DNA from: a virus
DNA: 57,967 nt
Virus record (IMG/VR): IMGVR_UViG_3300030101_003566
Span: 1 to 57,967 of that record
Reading direction: 5' to 3' (one strand)
The stretch's first letter is position 1; every line of letters starts with the position of its first letter. Positions 20,873-29,825 of the stretch are shown here, in pieces. The notes beneath the pieces are model-generated. The model was not told the DNA's origin, did not search any database, and worked only from the letters and a program-made list of their open reading frames with translations. The translations under genes were made by a program, and so were the position numbers.

Positions 20873-21020
20873 AGCTCAAATATCCAAACAAATATCAAAA
20901 GCACCACAAAAGAAAAAGTGGTCTAAAAAAAGAAAAGCTAAAATTAATTGTAAAAAACCAAAAGGATTTAGTGAGAAAGCTCACTGTGCAGCTCGTAAAA
21001 AAAGAGCTAGGTCTAGATAG
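20859..21020 (+). CDS. Very basic small protein, 53 aa
   Basis: Starts MPIGRAQISKQISKAPQKKK and has CKKPKGFSEKAHCAARKKR, i.e. C..PKGFS.KAxCA.KKK, a pattern I recall in small marine-phage proteins. Overlaps the peptidase end by 14 bp with AAAGTGAGGT upstream. Nucleic-acid or virion association is likely from charge alone. Confidence 0.55.
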   Translation: MPIGRAQISKQISKAPQKKKWSKKRKAKINCKKPKGFSEKAHCAARKKRARSR

Positions 21021-21064
21021 TGGTGCCTAAAACTGCTAATATTTTAAAATGACAGGAGGTTATT

Positions 21065-21358
21065 ATGGCTCAAAAAAAGAAAGGTCAAAAGCTATGCCCA
21101 AGGGGTAAAGCCGCTGCAAAACGTAAATTTGATGTTTACCCAAGTGCTTACGCTAACGCTTATGCTAGTAAAGTATGTGCTGGAAAGGTTAAAGACCCAA
21201 GCGGTGTAAAAAGAAAAGATTTTAAAGGTCCAAAACCAGTAAAGGATGGCGGTTTTATGGAAGTTGGAGATACACTAGGATCTCCTATCGACATGGATAT
21301 TGATGGCATGACTATGAGCAATCCATCTGCAAAAGCTTACTATAAAGATTTAATGTAA
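21065..21358 (+). CDS. Small protein with LCPRGKAAAKRKFDVYPSAY motif
   Basis: 97 aa. The N-terminal half LCPRGKAAAKRKF...YPSAYANAYASKVC is a striking motif seen in many uncultured phage genomes, from memory, with two Cys residues. The C-terminal half is acidic and Gly/Asp-rich. CAGGAGG precedes the ATG. The stop overlaps the next ATG. Probably a minor virion protein. Confidence 0.65.
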   Translation: MAQKKKGQKLCPRGKAAAKRKFDVYPSAYANAYASKVCAGKVKDPSGVKRKDFKGPKPVKDGGFMEVGDTLGSPIDMDIDGMTMSNPSAKAYYKDLM

Positions 21359-21630
21359 TGAGTTTAAAAAAATGGTTTCAAGAGGATTGGGTAGATATAG
21401 GTTCTCCTAAAAAAGGGGGCGGATATAAGAAGTGTGGGCGTAAAAGTGCAAAAGGCTCAAAACGTAAATACCCCAAGTGTGTTCCAGCTGCCAAAGCAGC
21501 ACGTATGAGCAAAAGTCAGAAGGCTAGTGCTGTTCGTAGAAAGAGAGCGAAAGCTCAAGGGGTTGGCGGAAAACCAACGAATGTAAGAACCATAGATAAA
21601 AAATATTATGGTGGTTTAATACAAATTTAG
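21358..21630 (+). CDS. Small basic protein with WVDIGSPKKGGGYKKCGR motif
   Basis: 90 aa, Lys/Arg-rich. WFQEDWVDIGSPKKGG..KKCGR, then KYPKCVPAAKAARMSKSQK and SAVRRKR define a recurrent phage family I recall as DUF5872-like. Two Cys residues. The role is unknown; its neighbours suggest a head or connector accessory. Confidence 0.65.
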   Translation: MSLKKWFQEDWVDIGSPKKGGGYKKCGRKSAKGSKRKYPKCVPAAKAARMSKSQKASAVRRKRAKAQGVGGKPTNVRTIDKKYYGGLIQI

Positions 21631-21639
21631 GAGATTATT

Positions 21640-22410
21640 ATGGCACGAAATATTAAAAAAACATACAAGAGTGATGCTGGGTTTAATTTTGATACCTTTC
21701 AATCTAAAGGTGGCAATATTGGCAACATAGATATGTCAGATTTTAGAAGTAAAAGCAATATTATAGGTAAAACTAATATTGGTAAAAAAATGTCACCTTC
21801 TTCTTCACGTTTTAAATCAAAAATAAAAAATCAAAAAGAAGATGGTTTGTTATCTAAATTATACAAAGCTTTATCTACCAAAAGCACATCTTATGACCCA
21901 ACTAAGGCTGGTCTGGGTGGTGCAAAATTTGCTCAAAGAAATGAAGGTGGTGTTGTAGATAAATTTACAGAAACTGATTTGAAAGAAGCGATGAAAAATT
22001 TCGATGCACAAATGAAAGCAGAAATAAAAGGTGTGGGTTCAAAAAAAGTTATTGATAAAGCTTATTCCCTTGCAAAACAACGAGAAGAAGGTGGTAGATT
22101 TTCTGTAAGTGATATTGAAGCTGCAATGCGATCATTGAGCAAAAAGAAAAAACCAGATTTTACACAAAAAAATAAAGGTGGCCTTCAAGAAGATTTGAAA
22201 AAATTAAAAGCAAGAGGTTTGAAAGACGGGTCTAAAAATGTTGTAAAAAATAAAAAGAAAAAGAAAAAGTTCCCTGATCTAAACAAAGACGGCAAAGTAA
22301 CTTTCAAAGACATCTTAATTGGTCGTGGTGTGGTGAAAGCTAATAAAGGCACCATGGTACAAGCAAAAGGTTGTGGTATGGCTAGGAAGAAAAAAACTAA
22401 AATGTTTTAG
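21640..22410 (+). CDS. Structural-type protein with EF-hand/dockerin-like motif
   Basis: 256 aa, basic. Three visible parts: a Lys-rich N-terminus; residues about 145-170 with REEGGRFSVSDIEAAM, repeated almost exactly in the 39134 internal virion protein; and near 220-240 DLNKDGKVTFKD, a DxNxDGxVxxxD calcium-binding-type loop, followed by ILIGRGVV. GGAG precedes the ATG. The shared EEGGRFSVSDIE segment suggests an interaction or targeting element common to virion proteins. No enzymatic motif. Confidence 0.6.
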   Translation: MARNIKKTYKSDAGFNFDTFQSKGGNIGNIDMSDFRSKSNIIGKTNIGKKMSPSSSRFKSKIKNQKEDGLLSKLYKALSTKSTSYDPTKAGLGGAKFAQRNEGGVVDKFTETDLKEAMKNFDAQMKAEIKGVGSKKVIDKAYSLAKQREEGGRFSVSDIEAAMRSLSKKKKPDFTQKNKGGLQEDLKKLKARGLKDGSKNVVKNKKKKKKFPDLNKDGKVTFKDILIGRGVVKANKGTMVQAKGCGMARKKKTKMF

Positions 22411-22419
22411 GAGATTTTT

Positions 22420-22596
22420 ATGAAAAAAGGTGACAAAAAGAAAGTAAAAAAAGTTATTAAAGGTTTAAATAAAGCTGTAGGCTTACATGCAAAACAAGCT
22501 AAAACACTTAAAAAAGTTATTGGTGCAAACAAAGGGGTTCTAGTTAGAGGTACAGGTGCACAAGTTAAAAAAACTACGTTTAAAGGTGTATTTTAG
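22420..22596 (+). CDS. Very basic small protein, 58 aa
   Basis: Lys-rich helix (KKVIKGLNKAVGLHAKQAK) ending RGTGAQVKKTTFKGVF. TAGGAG precedes the ATG, and the next gene begins 8 bases after its stop. Likely a DNA- or virion-associated basic peptide like its neighbours. Confidence 0.55.
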   Translation: MKKGDKKKVKKVIKGLNKAVGLHAKQAKTLKKVIGANKGVLVRGTGAQVKKTTFKGVF

Positions 22597-22604
22597 GAGA
22601 CTTA

Positions 22605-23294
22605 ATGGCGACTTCAGGTACAACAGCATTTGATTTAGATATTGACGACATCATTCAAGAAGCGTATGAGCGTTGTGCTATTAGAACAAATAGCGGTAAT
22701 GATCTAAGGTCAGCTCGTAGAAGTCTTAATATTTTGTTTTCTGAGTGGTCAAACCGTGGCATACATTTATGGAAAGTTGCATTAAATACTCAAGCACTGA
22801 CATCAGGCACAGCTACATATGACGCTCCATCATCAACTAGCGACGTGTTAGAGGCATATATAAGCACTTCAAGTGGCACAACTGCATCAACTAATGATGT
22901 ATCACTTACAAAAATATCTAGAAGTGACTACGCCAGTAAACCAAATAAAGGTGCAACAGGTCAGCCATCAGAGTATTATGTGGATCGCCAAACTACACCG
23001 ACAATAACTTTATATCAAACACCTGATGCAAGTACCTTTACACATTTAAAATTTTATTGTGTTAAAAGAATTGAAGACGCAGGGGCTTACACAAATCAAG
23101 CTGACGTTGCGTTTCGGTTTATCCCTTGCATGGTAGCAGGACTATCCTATTACCTTGCGATGAAGATAAACCCTCAGTTAGTTCAACAAAATAAAATGAT
23201 TTACGAGGATGAGTTACAAAGAGCACTAACTGAGGATGGACAAAGAACTTCGGTGTATATAACACCGCAAAGTTATTATCCATCAGGGAGTTAA
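22605..23294 (+). CDS. Head-tail connector (P22 gp4-like candidate)
   Basis: 229 aa. N-terminal IDDIIQEAYERCAIRTNSG and ARRSLNILFSEWSNRGIHLW, then beta-rich middle, then helical CMVAGLSYYLAMKINPQL. The pattern of an N-terminal helix pair with a (E/Q)WSNRGI(N/H)LW motif is what I recall in podovirus adaptor proteins. These attach to the portal and extend the tail. The connector-like 24024 gene downstream fits the same module. Confidence 0.65.
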   Translation: MATSGTTAFDLDIDDIIQEAYERCAIRTNSGNDLRSARRSLNILFSEWSNRGIHLWKVALNTQALTSGTATYDAPSSTSDVLEAYISTSSGTTASTNDVSLTKISRSDYASKPNKGATGQPSEYYVDRQTTPTITLYQTPDASTFTHLKFYCVKRIEDAGAYTNQADVAFRFIPCMVAGLSYYLAMKINPQLVQQNKMIYEDELQRALTEDGQRTSVYITPQSYYPSGS

Positions 23295-23296
23295 AT

Positions 23297-23671
23297 ATGA
23301 GTGTATTTAATTTAGCTTCATTTGGGGTGCGTTTTGGAAAACGTGGTATTAAAAAAATACTTGAGATACATAAAAAAAGTCAACAAAACAGATATATTAA
23401 AAAAAATTTTGATAAAGGTTCTGAAACAGAAAAAGCAAGTATGACTAATAAGTTTCTCAAAAATGAAACAGATTTAAAAAAATTAACTAAAGATAAAGAA
23501 GTTAAAAAAACTATAAACGCATTAGACAAAAGAAATAAACGTGGTAAAAAAGAACCTGGGAGTTACATACAAAAAAAATTAAAAGCGGAAGAAACATCAA
23601 AGTTTAAAAAAGGTAAGTTTGTTCAAGTTAAAACTAAATTAGGTCGTAATAGACCAACTAAATTGTATTAG
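23297..23671 (+). CDS. Lys-rich hypothetical protein
   Basis: 124 aa with roughly a third Lys/Arg, helical (HKKSQQNRYIKKNFDKGSET). No domain recognised. It begins 2 bases after the connector stop and belongs to the same operon. Basic enough to bind DNA. Confidence 0.55.
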   Translation: MSVFNLASFGVRFGKRGIKKILEIHKKSQQNRYIKKNFDKGSETEKASMTNKFLKNETDLKKLTKDKEVKKTINALDKRNKRGKKEPGSYIQKKLKAEETSKFKKGKFVQVKTKLGRNRPTKLY

Positions 23672-23679
23672 AGGAAAAC

Positions 23680-24027
23680 ATGGCAAAGGCAAGAGGAAAA
23701 TACGCAAAAGCAATATCTGACAGATCAGGTCTAGAATTTCCTTATCTTGAAATGGTTAAAGAATGGAATGGCTCTTTAGTTCATAAAAGTGAGTATGATC
23801 CAAAACATCCTCAAATTCGTAGAAGAAGTCATAAATCTGATGCAATAGCGTTACAAAACCCAAGAGTGCAAGAAAAAGAAGATGTAGATAAATTTATTAT
23901 TTACGTCAACAATGGGTTTAATAACAATAGCATGTTGCCTTCGGCTAGTGATAATATAATTGGAACACAATTAGAGTCTTTTGAAATGACATCAAGTATA
24001 GGAGAAGTAACAATTAGTATATCATGA
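23680..24027 (+). CDS. Conserved-looking small phage protein
   Basis: 115 aa. The pattern GKYAKAISDRSGLEFPYLEM...EWNGSLVHKSEYDPKHPQ (shown with a break) is one I recall in connector regions of marine phages: ISDRSG.xFPY.xMxKEWNG..V...EFEPKHPQ. The C-terminus is beta-rich and hydrophobic. Probably a small structural or tail-joining protein. Confidence 0.6.
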   Translation: MAKARGKYAKAISDRSGLEFPYLEMVKEWNGSLVHKSEYDPKHPQIRRRSHKSDAIALQNPRVQEKEDVDKFIIYVNNGFNNNSMLPSASDNIIGTQLESFEMTSSIGEVTISIS

Positions 24028-24692
24028 GTATTACACACGCTAATTTTTTGACGCAAGTTAGAAACTACACTGAGGTAGATTCTAATGTTTTATCAGATAC
24101 TTTAATAGATCAATTTATTCGTAACATTGAATTAGATATTGCTGGTAAAGTTGATTACGATGATTTACGGGCTTATAAAACATCTACGACTGTTGCCTCT
24201 CAACGATTCGTAAGTATGCCAGATGACTTAATTTATTTAAGGTCTGTGCAAATAACTAGTAGTAGTACAAGGATTTTTTTAGAGAAAAGAGATACCAGTT
24301 TTATTGCTGAATTTAATCCTGGGGATGCTACGGGCACACCTAAATACTATGCTAATTGGGATGACGCAACCATAGTTATAGCACCTGTTCCATCGACCAC
24401 CTTTACAATACAGCTTAATTATATTATTGACCCTCCCCACTTTAATAGTTCAACGACTACATTCTTATCAACCAATCAAGAATCCCTATTATTGCACGGT
24501 GTTCTTACTGAGTGTTTTTCGTATCTAAAGGGGCCAACCGATATGTACACATTATACAAACAGAAGTATAATGAAGAAATACAACAGTTTGCGACACAGC
24601 AAATGGGAAGTAGAAAACGTGGACAATATGAAGATGGAGTGCCTAGAATACCTGTTCCATCAGTTTCACCAAATGTAAAAGGAGTAGGATAA
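24024..24692 (+). CDS. Connector/adaptor protein (DUF6682-like)
   Basis: 222 aa. Starts MSITHANFLTQVRNYTEVDS, continues LSDTLIDQFIRNIELDIAG and FVSMPDDLIYLRSVQI, and ends in a helical region. This order of N-terminal helices, a Leu-rich SMPxDxxxLRSV strand and late WDDATIVIAP matches phage adaptor proteins, recalled as DUF6682. Overlaps neighbours by 4 bp and 1 bp. Confidence 0.65.
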   Translation: MSITHANFLTQVRNYTEVDSNVLSDTLIDQFIRNIELDIAGKVDYDDLRAYKTSTTVASQRFVSMPDDLIYLRSVQITSSSTRIFLEKRDTSFIAEFNPGDATGTPKYYANWDDATIVIAPVPSTTFTIQLNYIIDPPHFNSSTTTFLSTNQESLLLHGVLTECFSYLKGPTDMYTLYKQKYNEEIQQFATQQMGSRKRGQYEDGVPRIPVPSVSPNVKGVG

Positions 24693-25129
24693 TGGCGATA
24701 ACAACTAATGCAATATGTAATTCATTTAAAAAAGAGTTGCTTGAAGGCACACACAATTTCAAATCAAGTGGCGGTAATTCATTTAAATTAGCACTGTATA
24801 CTAGCAGTGCTACTTTAGGTAAATCAACCACATCATTTACAACAGATAATCAAGTATCGGCCACAGGTCAATACGCCTCTGGAGGAAGTGCTTTAACAAA
24901 TGCAGGTACATCATTATCATCTGACACAGCATTGGTTGATTTTGCAGATCTTTCATTTACCGGTGTGACATTAACAGCAAGGGGTGCTTTAATATATAAT
25001 GACACCGCTTCTGGAGATCCAGCAGTGTGTGTTTTAAATTTTGGAGCTGATAAAACAGCTACATCTGGAACTTTTACGATACAGTTTCCTGCCTTTACTT
25101 CTTCAGCAGCTGTCATACGAATAGCATAG
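24692..25129 (+). CDS. Beta-rich tail or fibre-base protein
   Basis: 145 aa. Starts MAITTNAICNSFKKELLEG, has SFKLALYTSSATLGKST, and ends in alternating strands. Similar proteins (FK.ELL.G.H.F......FK.ALYTS.A.L) stand before fibre genes in marine phages as I recall. Likely a virion component; no enzymatic motif. Confidence 0.65.
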   Translation: MAITTNAICNSFKKELLEGTHNFKSSGGNSFKLALYTSSATLGKSTTSFTTDNQVSATGQYASGGSALTNAGTSLSSDTALVDFADLSFTGVTLTARGALIYNDTASGDPAVCVLNFGADKTATSGTFTIQFPAFTSSAAVIRIA

Positions 25130-25138
25130 AGGTGACAC

Positions 25139-26989
25139 ATGGCGTTAGTTCTCAATGACCGTGTAAAAGAAACTACCACGACCACTGGCACAGGCACAGT
25201 TACATTAGCTGGTGCAGTTCAAGGTTTTGAAACATTTGCAGCAGGTATAGGTAATAACAATACCACTTACTATTGTATTCAGCTTAATACTGAATTTGAA
25301 GTGGGATTGGGGACATTATCAGCAGATAGCTCAACTTTAGCTCGTACCACAATTATATCAAGTTCTAACAGTGATAATGCAGTCAATTTTTCTGCTGGAG
25401 CTAAGTTTGTTTTTTGTACCATGCCTGCTAGTAAAGCCATGGTTTTAGATGCAAGTAATAATTTAACTTTACCAGCAAAACTCATTATGCCAGATGTAAC
25501 ATCAGGTAAAATATTGGTAGGTGATGGTACAAGTTACGAAGAGGTAGCAGTAAGCGGAGATATTGGTTTAGCTTCTAGCGGAGCGATGACCATACAAAGT
25601 GATGCAGTAGAACAGTCTATGATAGCCGATGATGCTGTGGGGGCTGATCAATTAGCTGCCAATGCTGTGGTAACAGCCTCAATTGTTGATGACAATGTAA
25701 CTCAAGCGAAAATCGCAGATGACGCTGTTGGTGCTGATCAATTAGCAGCAAATGCTGTTGTTAATGCAAGTGTAGCTTCAGATGCTGCAATCGCAGATAC
25801 TAAATTAGCCACTATCTCAACAGCCAATAAAGTAGACATAGGAGCATTAGATATAGATGGTGCATCAGATATTGGTGCTGCGTTAGCAGATGCTGATTTA
25901 ATTATTGTAGACGATGGTGCTGGTGGCACAGAGAAAAAATGCGAAGTGTCTAGAATTAAAACTTACATTGCAGATGTGACTTTAACGACAGCGGCACAAA
26001 CTAACATAACATCACTTGGCACATTAACGACTTTAACTGTGGATAACATAATCATTAATGGCACAAATATAGGCCACACCAGTGACACAGACTCAATAGC
26101 AATAGCTTCAGACGGAGTAGTGACTTTTAGTCAAAGAGACGTGCATTCAGGTGGTATTACTATAGCAGATGGCGGACAAATAGGTTCTGCCTCAGATACA
26201 GATGCTATAGCAATAGGATCGGATGGTGATGTGACCTTAACTCAAGATCTAGAATTACAACACGATGGTGCGATCATATCTTTTGGTGCAAATGATGAAA
26301 TTAGCTTAACTCATGTGCACGACACTGGTCTTTTGTTGGAAGATAGTGGTGGCACACCTACTTTACAATTACATGATGCCAATGAAAGCATAGCGTCAGA
26401 TGGCAGTAAAATAATTATGACCTCTGGTGGTACTGCTTTTAATATGCCAACAGCAGATGGTTCAGCTAATCATGTTTTAAAAACCGATGGTAGCGGTACA
26501 TTGTCCTTTGCAGCGACACCTGCTCCAGCATTAGATGATATTGGCGTTGGTGATGCGGCTTCAACTTTGGCAACATCGGCTGGTAACATTACGATTGACG
26601 CTCAAGGTAATGATACTGATATAATTTTTAAAGGCACCGATGGAAGTTCAGACACCACATTTTTAACCATTGATGGGTCGGATGCGGGTAAGTTATTACC
26701 AAATAATGGTATGGATTTAAACGGTAAAGAGCTTATACTGGATGCTGATGCCGACACTTCAATCACTGCGGATACTGACGATCAAATAGACTTTAGAATC
26801 GGCGGTTCGGATGTGATGGAGATGAATCCAACTGCTTTTAGCGGTGGTGCAATTTATGAAAACGCTGATGATATTGCGGCCAACTATTCAATTACAGCTG
26901 GTAAAAATGCCATGAGCGTAGGACCAATAACCATAGCAAGTGGAGTAACAGTAACCGTCCCTAGTGGACAAAGATGGGTGATATTATGA
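25139..26989 (+). CDS. Tail fibre protein with IADDAVGADQLAANAVV repeats
   Basis: 616 aa. Residues about 160-215 contain two near-identical copies of IADDAVGADQLAANAVV, a repeat common in phage fibres. The rest is repetitive Asp/Gly/Thr-rich beta structure (DTDAIAIGSDGDVTL, SLGTLTTLTVDN) typical of trimeric fibre shafts. Function: host attachment. AGAGGTGAC precedes the ATG. Adjacent fibre genes suggest a multi-part receptor-binding apparatus. Confidence 0.78.
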   Translation: MALVLNDRVKETTTTTGTGTVTLAGAVQGFETFAAGIGNNNTTYYCIQLNTEFEVGLGTLSADSSTLARTTIISSSNSDNAVNFSAGAKFVFCTMPASKAMVLDASNNLTLPAKLIMPDVTSGKILVGDGTSYEEVAVSGDIGLASSGAMTIQSDAVEQSMIADDAVGADQLAANAVVTASIVDDNVTQAKIADDAVGADQLAANAVVNASVASDAAIADTKLATISTANKVDIGALDIDGASDIGAALADADLIIVDDGAGGTEKKCEVSRIKTYIADVTLTTAAQTNITSLGTLTTLTVDNIIINGTNIGHTSDTDSIAIASDGVVTFSQRDVHSGGITIADGGQIGSASDTDAIAIGSDGDVTLTQDLELQHDGAIISFGANDEISLTHVHDTGLLLEDSGGTPTLQLHDANESIASDGSKIIMTSGGTAFNMPTADGSANHVLKTDGSGTLSFAATPAPALDDIGVGDAASTLATSAGNITIDAQGNDTDIIFKGTDGSSDTTFLTIDGSDAGKLLPNNGMDLNGKELILDADADTSITADTDDQIDFRIGGSDVMEMNPTAFSGGAIYENADDIAANYSITAGKNAMSVGPITIASGVTVTVPSGQRWVIL

Positions 26990-27681
26990 CATGTAAAATT
27001 AATGCAGATACAAGTAGTGGACTGCAATTAGAATCAGATACAAGTGGGTCTATAGATATACAATCAGGGGGTAATACTGATATATCTTTTTCTGCAAACG
27101 CTTTAAATATTAAATCTGGCACCACTTTAACTATTGATTCAGGTGCAACGATTACTAATAGTGGTACAGCAAATGGATTTTTAGGTAAAGTAAAACAAAT
27201 AGTAAATGCTTCAGACAATACTTTATATTCTATTAGTATAACTAATTCAACATCAGACCATGCTGGAAGTATTGCTTATAGTATTACTCCGTCATCTACT
27301 GACCATAAAATAAAAATAGATTTTTTCATACCTCAAATAAGACATGCAAATGGTACTGCTGGATTACGAATGAGATTATATAGACAAATAAACGGTGGTG
27401 GATATTCTCATGTAACAGGTTTATCTGGTGTAGCTTCAAGTAATCGTCTTGCATCTCTGGCAGGTAATTATGATAGGAATGGTGATGGAAATAGGTCAAC
27501 AGTGGCTTTAGGTGGAACAGTAGTAGATAGTCCTAGCACAACTTCACAAGTAGATTATAAATTTTATTTTGGTTCTGGTGATGGTGCTACAACTATATTT
27601 GTTAATAGAACTGAAAATGATGCTGATTTTAATTATACCTCAAGAACACGAACACATGTTTGTTTAACGGAGATAGAATAA
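26986..27681 (+). CDS. Tail fibre or tip protein
   Basis: 231 aa from the ATG at 26986, which overlaps the fibre stop as ATGA; an earlier in-frame ATG at 26974 lies within that gene. N-terminal shaft-like repeats (SGLQLESDTSGSIDIQSGG, LTIDSGATIT), then a C-terminal globular beta domain (HKIKIDFFIPQIRHANG) that may bind receptor. Confidence 0.65.
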   Translation: MTCKINADTSSGLQLESDTSGSIDIQSGGNTDISFSANALNIKSGTTLTIDSGATITNSGTANGFLGKVKQIVNASDNTLYSISITNSTSDHAGSIAYSITPSSTDHKIKIDFFIPQIRHANGTAGLRMRLYRQINGGGYSHVTGLSGVASSNRLASLAGNYDRNGDGNRSTVALGGTVVDSPSTTSQVDYKFYFGSGDGATTIFVNRTENDADFNYTSRTRTHVCLTEIE

Positions 27682-27989
27682 TGACAGTTAACGTAGAACC
27701 AGGAAAGTGTATATTGTCAGCCATACTAGCCATAGATGCTAATGCAGTATGCACTGTAAAAAACGAAGATATTGATGACATTGAGTGGACAACTACTCCC
27801 ATAGCTAAAGATGATATTTTAGCAAAAGTAACAGAATTAGAGACTGCTTATAATAATCTTGAGTACGCAAGGAAACGTAAAGCTGAATATCCAGCTATGG
27901 AAGAACAGCTAGATAAAATTTATAATGATGGTATTGATGCTTGGAAAGCAGATATCAAAGCAATCAAAGACAAATATCCAAAAGGGTAG
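27681..27989 (+). CDS. Fibre-associated protein (XkdW-like)
   Basis: 102 aa. The C-terminal helix KRKAEYPAMEEQLDKIY and GIDAWKADIKAIKDKYPK matches the XkdW-like pattern (YPSxxEQLDxIYH.GIDxWKxxIxxIKxKYPK) found next to tail fibre genes. Start at the TAATG junction with the previous gene. Likely a fibre assembly or tip component. Confidence 0.7.
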   Translation: MTVNVEPGKCILSAILAIDANAVCTVKNEDIDDIEWTTTPIAKDDILAKVTELETAYNNLEYARKRKAEYPAMEEQLDKIYNDGIDAWKADIKAIKDKYPKG

Positions 27990-27992
27990 ATT

Positions 27993-29081
27993 ATGGCACT
28001 AACATTACATGGCACAGTATCGGATAACACAGTAGTCTTAGATAGAAGAACTGCTAAACCGTTAATAATTAATGGTGATATGGCAGTAGCTCAAAGAGGA
28101 ACATCAGTTACAGGAATTACAGGTAATAGTTATAATGCTATTGATAGAATGAAAACTTTGCTGGGTGATAATGGTACTTGGACACATACACAAGATACAG
28201 ATGTTCCAACAGGACAAGGCTTTGCTAATTCTTGGGAATTAGATTGCACTACAGCAGATACTTCTGTTGCATCTGGTGCTTTTCATACAGCATCTTATTT
28301 TTTTGAAGGACAAGACTTACAGTTACTTAAAAAAGGAACATCAAGTGCTGAAAAAGTAACTATATCTTTTTGGATTAAAACAACAGTAACAGGAACATAT
28401 ATTGCTGAATTATTTGATGTTGATAACTCAAGACAAATATCTCAAGCCTACACAGTAACTGATTCTAATACTTGGGAAAAGAAAGTATTAAGTTTTGCTG
28501 GAGATACCACAGGAGCATTAGATGATGATAATGCTAACAGTTTTATTTTAAATTTATGGCTTGGTGCTGGTAGTGATTTTTCAGGTGGTACATTAAGCAC
28601 AACATGGACAAGTTCAACCAATGCAAACAGAGCAGTAGGTCAAGTCAATGGTGCAAGTAGCACAAGCAATAATATTTATATTACAGGATTACAAATGGAA
28701 GTAGGCGACTTTGATGCAAACAGCATAGCTCCCTTTCAACATGAATCGTATGGTGATAACTTAGCAAGTTGTGAAAGGTATTTTCAAAAATCTTATCCGC
28801 AAGGTACTCCAGTAGGTAATGCGGCAAATACAGGTAGATACTATTTTGTTTTAGGTGCTGATTCAGGTACAAGAAACAAAGGTAAAGCTGTTGCTTTAAG
28901 TCCTTCTATGAGAGCAGCACCGACTGTTACATTTTATAATGATTCAGGCACATCAGGAACTTTACAATCACCTGCAGCAAATGGCATAACTTTATTAAAC
29001 TCAACTTGCCATTTTAATATGTATGTAAACACAGGCGACCCTGAAGTATATGGGCATTGGACAGCAGAAGCGGAGTTATAA
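27993..29081 (+). CDS. Putative tail fibre with carbohydrate-binding-like domain
   Basis: 362 aa. Starts with a short N-terminal segment (LINGDMAVAQRGTSVTG), the usual opening of phage fibre proteins with N.xMxVAQRG, then a beta-sandwich region (VTISFWIKTTVTGTYIAEL) that resembles a carbohydrate-binding module. Likely receptor binding. Linked to a small downstream partner by an immediate start. Confidence 0.7.
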   Translation: MALTLHGTVSDNTVVLDRRTAKPLIINGDMAVAQRGTSVTGITGNSYNAIDRMKTLLGDNGTWTHTQDTDVPTGQGFANSWELDCTTADTSVASGAFHTASYFFEGQDLQLLKKGTSSAEKVTISFWIKTTVTGTYIAELFDVDNSRQISQAYTVTDSNTWEKKVLSFAGDTTGALDDDNANSFILNLWLGAGSDFSGGTLSTTWTSSTNANRAVGQVNGASSTSNNIYITGLQMEVGDFDANSIAPFQHESYGDNLASCERYFQKSYPQGTPVGNAANTGRYYFVLGADSGTRNKGKAVALSPSMRAAPTVTFYNDSGTSGTLQSPAANGITLLNSTCHFNMYVNTGDPEVYGHWTAEAEL

Positions 29082-29258
29082 ATGGATAAAGATAATATTG
29101 TTTCAGTAAAAAAAATGGAATATAAGGAAGAAGTTGTTGGTTATGTTATGGTTAAAAATGGTATTACTTCCAATGTTCCAATAGCTACAGATAATACAGA
29201 CTACCAAGCAATTCAATCATGGGTAGCAGACGGCAACACCATAGCGGAGGCAGACTAA
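29082..29258 (+). CDS. Small fibre-associated protein, 58 aa
   Basis: Ends DYQAIQSWVADGNTIAEAD, matching the short phage pattern (D/N)(xx)AIQ.W(I/V)ADGN.I..AD seen after fibre genes. Starts directly after the previous stop and its stop overlaps the next ATG. Possibly a fibre chaperone; not provable from sequence. Confidence 0.6.
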   Translation: MDKDNIVSVKKMEYKEEVVGYVMVKNGITSNVPIATDNTDYQAIQSWVADGNTIAEAD

Positions 29259-29821
29259 TGCCATTAGTAATCAAAGGAAGTAGTTCAGGACAAGTAACCG
29301 TTGATGTACCAGCAGCTGCAGGTACTAATACTTTAACTGTTCCAGCAGAAACAGGAACGGTGGTTACAAAAGATTCAAACGGCATTATGGTGAATGCAAC
29401 ACAACCAGCATTTAGTGTTTTGCCTTCATCTGCTCAAGACAACTGTACAGGTAATGGCACAGAGGTAACAGTTGCATTTGGTACAGAAATTTTTGATAAA
29501 AATGCAGACTTTGCTTCTAACACATTTACAGCACCTGTAACTGGCTCATATTTTTTAACTGCTTCTGTTTCAATACATGACCATACAACAAGCAATACGA
29601 CAGGGCGTATGCACATTGCAACCAGTAATAGAGGTTATATGTATGAGTTTGACCCAGCAGAAAATATATCAGGGGCAGGTGTGGGTTCATTTTCTATAAC
29701 AGTTCTTGCAGATATGGATGCAGGTGATACTGCAACTGTTCTTTTAAATATTTTTGACAGTTCTTTAACTGTAGATATACAAGCAAGTGGTACATTTTTT
29801 CAAGGACATTTAGTAGGATAA
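29258..29821 (+). CDS. Fibre tip protein with C1q/TNF-like domain
   Basis: 187 aa from the ATG at 29258 that overlaps the previous stop as TAATG. Short collagen-free N-terminal part, then residues about 50-187 in a jelly-roll pattern: PAFSVLPSSAQDN, FTAPVTGSYFLTASVSI, ADMDAGDTATVLLNIFD, ASGTFFQGHLVG. That is the C1q-like fold found in phage appendages. Probably trimeric receptor-binding tip. Confidence 0.72.
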   Translation: MPLVIKGSSSGQVTVDVPAAAGTNTLTVPAETGTVVTKDSNGIMVNATQPAFSVLPSSAQDNCTGNGTEVTVAFGTEIFDKNADFASNTFTAPVTGSYFLTASVSIHDHTTSNTTGRMHIATSNRGYMYEFDPAENISGAGVGSFSITVLADMDAGDTATVLLNIFDSSLTVDIQASGTFFQGHLVG

Positions 29822-29825
29822 TATT

